DNA of 6,364 nucleotides from Parolsenella sp958406235 (GTDB lineage Bacteria; Actinomycetota; Coriobacteriia; Coriobacteriales; Atopobiaceae), in assembly GCF_039062465.1 (NCBI RefSeq), contig NZ_JBCLNF010000020.1, positions 1 to 6,364 of the forward strand, in the 5' to 3' direction. The notes under the pieces were generated by a model. The model had not been told where the DNA came from, searched no databases, and saw only the letters and a program-made list of their open reading frames with translations. Position numbers and translations under genes: made by a program. Within the stretch, counting starts at the first letter, position 1. Each line of letters starts with the position of its first letter. This document shows positions 5,414 to 6,364 of the stretch, piece after piece.

Positions 5414-6187
5414 CTAGGCTATGGACCTCTCAAACAGGTCGTAGCGCAGGTTGGTCTCGGCGCGCTTCTGTCTCGCCGCTTTCCCGGTATCGACTCCGAG
5501 CTTGAGCTCGAGAAGTCGCTTGATGGCACTCCAGCCGTCCGGTTGCCTAATCTGCTCGTGCATGATGGGGATGACCTCCACACCCATGAGCTGGAGCGCC
5601 GCCGTTCGCGCCGCATCATTCAGAGATGCGGCCTCTCCGCCGTGAACCGACGCCCCCTGACATTCGAGCGCGATGGGCCGCCGAGTCTCTGTACCCTCGA
5701 AGAATAGATCCGCGTAGCAGCAGGTTTTCTGATAGAGAGCCTGTGCTTGTCCGGACAATTCGATGCGCCGGTTGTTTGTGAACGCAAGGCCGAGGCCCCC
5801 GCTCGCCTTGGGAAGGCCAAGAAGAATGGATACCTGCGCCTCGAACGGTGACGCACAAACCCCGGTCATGTGAGAAGCGGCCCAGCGAAGGCGCTTCACG
5901 CCATGGAACCCCTCGAGTTGGAGAGTGGTTTTCTTGAGCTCTTCAACGCTCAAGAGCGGGCTGCGTTTCCAAAGGTCAAGCGGGCTTCCGCTAGATCCAG
6001 CGACACGCCGCCAGCCATCGAAGGGGGAGAGGAGTCGTTGTGCGAGCGCCTCGGAAAGCAAGCTCTCCGCGCGTTCGCAAGGCATGAAAGTCGAGTAGGT
6101 CCCGCAAAGCTCGTAGGTTGCCATGAGCAGCTGCGCGGGAGCGAGCTGCGCCGCAAGTCCGAGCAGCGTGAGCGCTGGCGATGTCAC
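5414..6187 (-). CDS. PD-(D/E)XK/DUF559-like nuclease-fold protein, probably 5'-incomplete
   Basis: I recognise no named gene. From the GTG at 6187 the product has 257 residues. Its N-terminal part contains ATYELCGTYSTF (23-34), a pattern I recall from uncharacterised coriobacterial proteins. The C-terminal part resembles the Vsr/DUF559 branch of the PD-(D/E)XK fold: SPFEAQVSILLGLP (113-126, E116 as helix glutamate), YADLFFEG (158-165, D160), IALECQG (172-178, E175 and Q177), H182, then D191, R194 and MGVEVIPI (201-208). The usual E-x-D is E-x-Q here. A long poorly conserved stretch (about 35-105) separates the parts. Function is unknown; a role as nuclease or nucleic-acid-binding protein is only suggested by fold. 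The stop lies 99 bp from the uvrB stop, convergently. The start is doubtful: GTG 6187 has only a modest upstream AGG and seems to fall inside the protein (see 6188-6313). Codon use is less C-biased than in rpsA. Confidence 0.6.
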   Translation of the reverse strand: MTSPALTLLGLAAQLAPAQLLMATYELCGTYSTFMPCERAESLLSEALAQRLLSPFDGWRRVAGSSGSPLDLWKRSPLLSVEELKKTTLQLEGFHGVKRLRWAASHMTGVCASPFEAQVSILLGLPKASGGLGLAFTNNRRIELSGQAQALYQKTCCYADLFFEGTETRRPIALECQGASVHGGEAASLNDAARTAALQLMGVEVIPIMHEQIRQPDGWSAIKRLLELKLGVDTGKAARQKRAETNLRYDLFERSIA

Positions 6188-6313
6188 CTGGAAGTTGTGG
6201 TTTGTGTCAAGAACGCCGCCGAACGGTAGCTCTCGGCTCAGCGAGTGCGTGCGATAGAGCTTAGAGGTCCTATTGGGTTTTCGCGTGCTAGATGTTATGT
6301 GCCAATAGGTTGT
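6188..6313 (-). pseudogene. coding-like 5' extension of the minus-strand gene, without a usual start codon
   Basis: Reading upstream of GTG 6187 in the same frame gives 42 more codons before TAA at 6314-6316. The part next to the GTG looks like protein: SKLYRTHSLSRELPFGG followed by VLDTNHNFQVTSPALT. This resembles the H-x-S-x-x-LP and VxSPE segments I recall ahead of the ELCGTY motif in coriobacterial relatives. No ATG, GTG or TTG occurs in frame in these 42 codons; only CTG (6241-6239) and ATA are candidates. The gene may be a 5'-truncated remnant, carry a frameshift or nonsense change, or start at a rare codon. The open frame is seen; the family comparison is from memory. Confidence 0.45.
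6269..6309. repeat. 8-bp inverted repeat with 25-bp spacer
   Basis: CCTATTGG (6269-6276) and CCAATAGG (6302-6309) are exact reverse complements. They flank the segment where the coding-like extension of the minus-strand gene fades out. A long loop makes a hairpin weak; paired operator half-sites or element ends are alternatives. Confidence 0.5.
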
Positions 6314-6316
6314 TTA

Positions 6317-6348
6317 CACCCGGGTGGTGACAAATAGGGAGGCCTCCC
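6317..6348. repeat. two perfect palindromes at the right edge
   Basis: CACCCGGGTG (6317-6326) and GGGAGGCCTCCC (6337-6348) are each their own reverse complement. The second includes the possible ribosome binding site of a plus-strand gene at 6351. Neither is followed by a T-run. They may be operator sites of a promoter running off the window. Confidence 0.5.
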
Positions 6349-6350
6349 GC

Positions 6351-6364
6351 ATGCTGTGGGTTGT
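6351..6364 (+). CDS. possible start of a plus-strand gene cut by the window edge
   Basis: GGGAGG (6337-6342) lies eight bases before the ATG at 6351, a good Shine-Dalgarno spacing, and the frame reads M-L-W-V before the window ends. Only 14 bases are visible, so nothing can be said about the product, and the site may be chance. Confidence 0.22.

Noticed and set aside
5324..5707. Plus-strand open frame of 127 codons after uvrB
   Set aside because: It runs across the intergenic repeats and antisense to the C-terminal, best conserved part of the minus-strand gene, without a ribosome binding site or domain.
5870..6229. Plus-strand open frame of 119 codons opposite the minus-strand gene
   Set aside because: No ribosome binding site and no recognisable domain. 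The opposite strand carries a better protein pattern over the same bases.

Overview
The window is about 60% GC by eye and carries a housekeeping block in the order rpsA - small membrane zinc-ribbon gene - coaE - uvrB, all on the plus strand. A minus-strand gene of unknown role follows and converges on uvrB. The order (polA) - rpsA - coaE - uvrB is a known actinobacterial arrangement, present for example in Mycobacterium tuberculosis. The four-domain S1 protein, the single-domain CoaE and the look of the last gene suggest a member of the Coriobacteriia, perhaps Collinsella or a relative. The taxon is an inference from gene order and protein style, not from a database search.

Positions 1-296 are non-coding. 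They hold a perfect 38-bp palindrome (12-49), a 14-bp AT-rich palindrome (80-93), a plausible sigma-A-type promoter (113-142) and a structured leader whose last hairpin covers the ribosome binding site of rpsA. rpsA (297-1493, TTG start) ends just before a strong intrinsic terminator (1525-1555). A second promoter then serves a 143-residue two-helix membrane protein with a C-terminal CxxC/CxxC zinc ribbon (1698-2129) and, 6 bp further on, coaE (2136-2744).

The 308 bp between coaE and uvrB hold a GC-rich hairpin and a degenerate tandem repeat with a period of about 35-41 bp. Next come a TATAAT box and, over the expected transcription start, a near-perfect Gram-positive-type LexA (SOS) box at 3026-3039. 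uvrB (3053-5314) is full length, with an N-terminal extension and a long linker before its C-terminal UVR motif.

Downstream of uvrB a short GC-rich spacer (5315-5413) contains self-complementary and 31-bp direct repeats. The minus-strand gene (5414-6187 or longer) looks like a protein with a PD-(D/E)XK/DUF559-like nuclease fold. Its reading frame stays open and coding-like upstream of the only usual start codon and then meets a stop at 6314-6316. It is therefore probably 5'-truncated, frameshifted or unusually initiated. The right edge carries three inverted repeats and a possible start of another plus-strand gene.

In function the block joins translation (S1), coenzyme A synthesis (CoaE) and nucleotide excision repair (UvrB). 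These genes share a neighbourhood rather than a pathway, and separate promoters and a terminator show they are not one operon. I see no CRISPR array, tRNA, rRNA, insertion sequence or clear defence system. The least explained items are the orphan nuclease-like gene with its missing start, the palindromes at both ends, and the rpsA leader.
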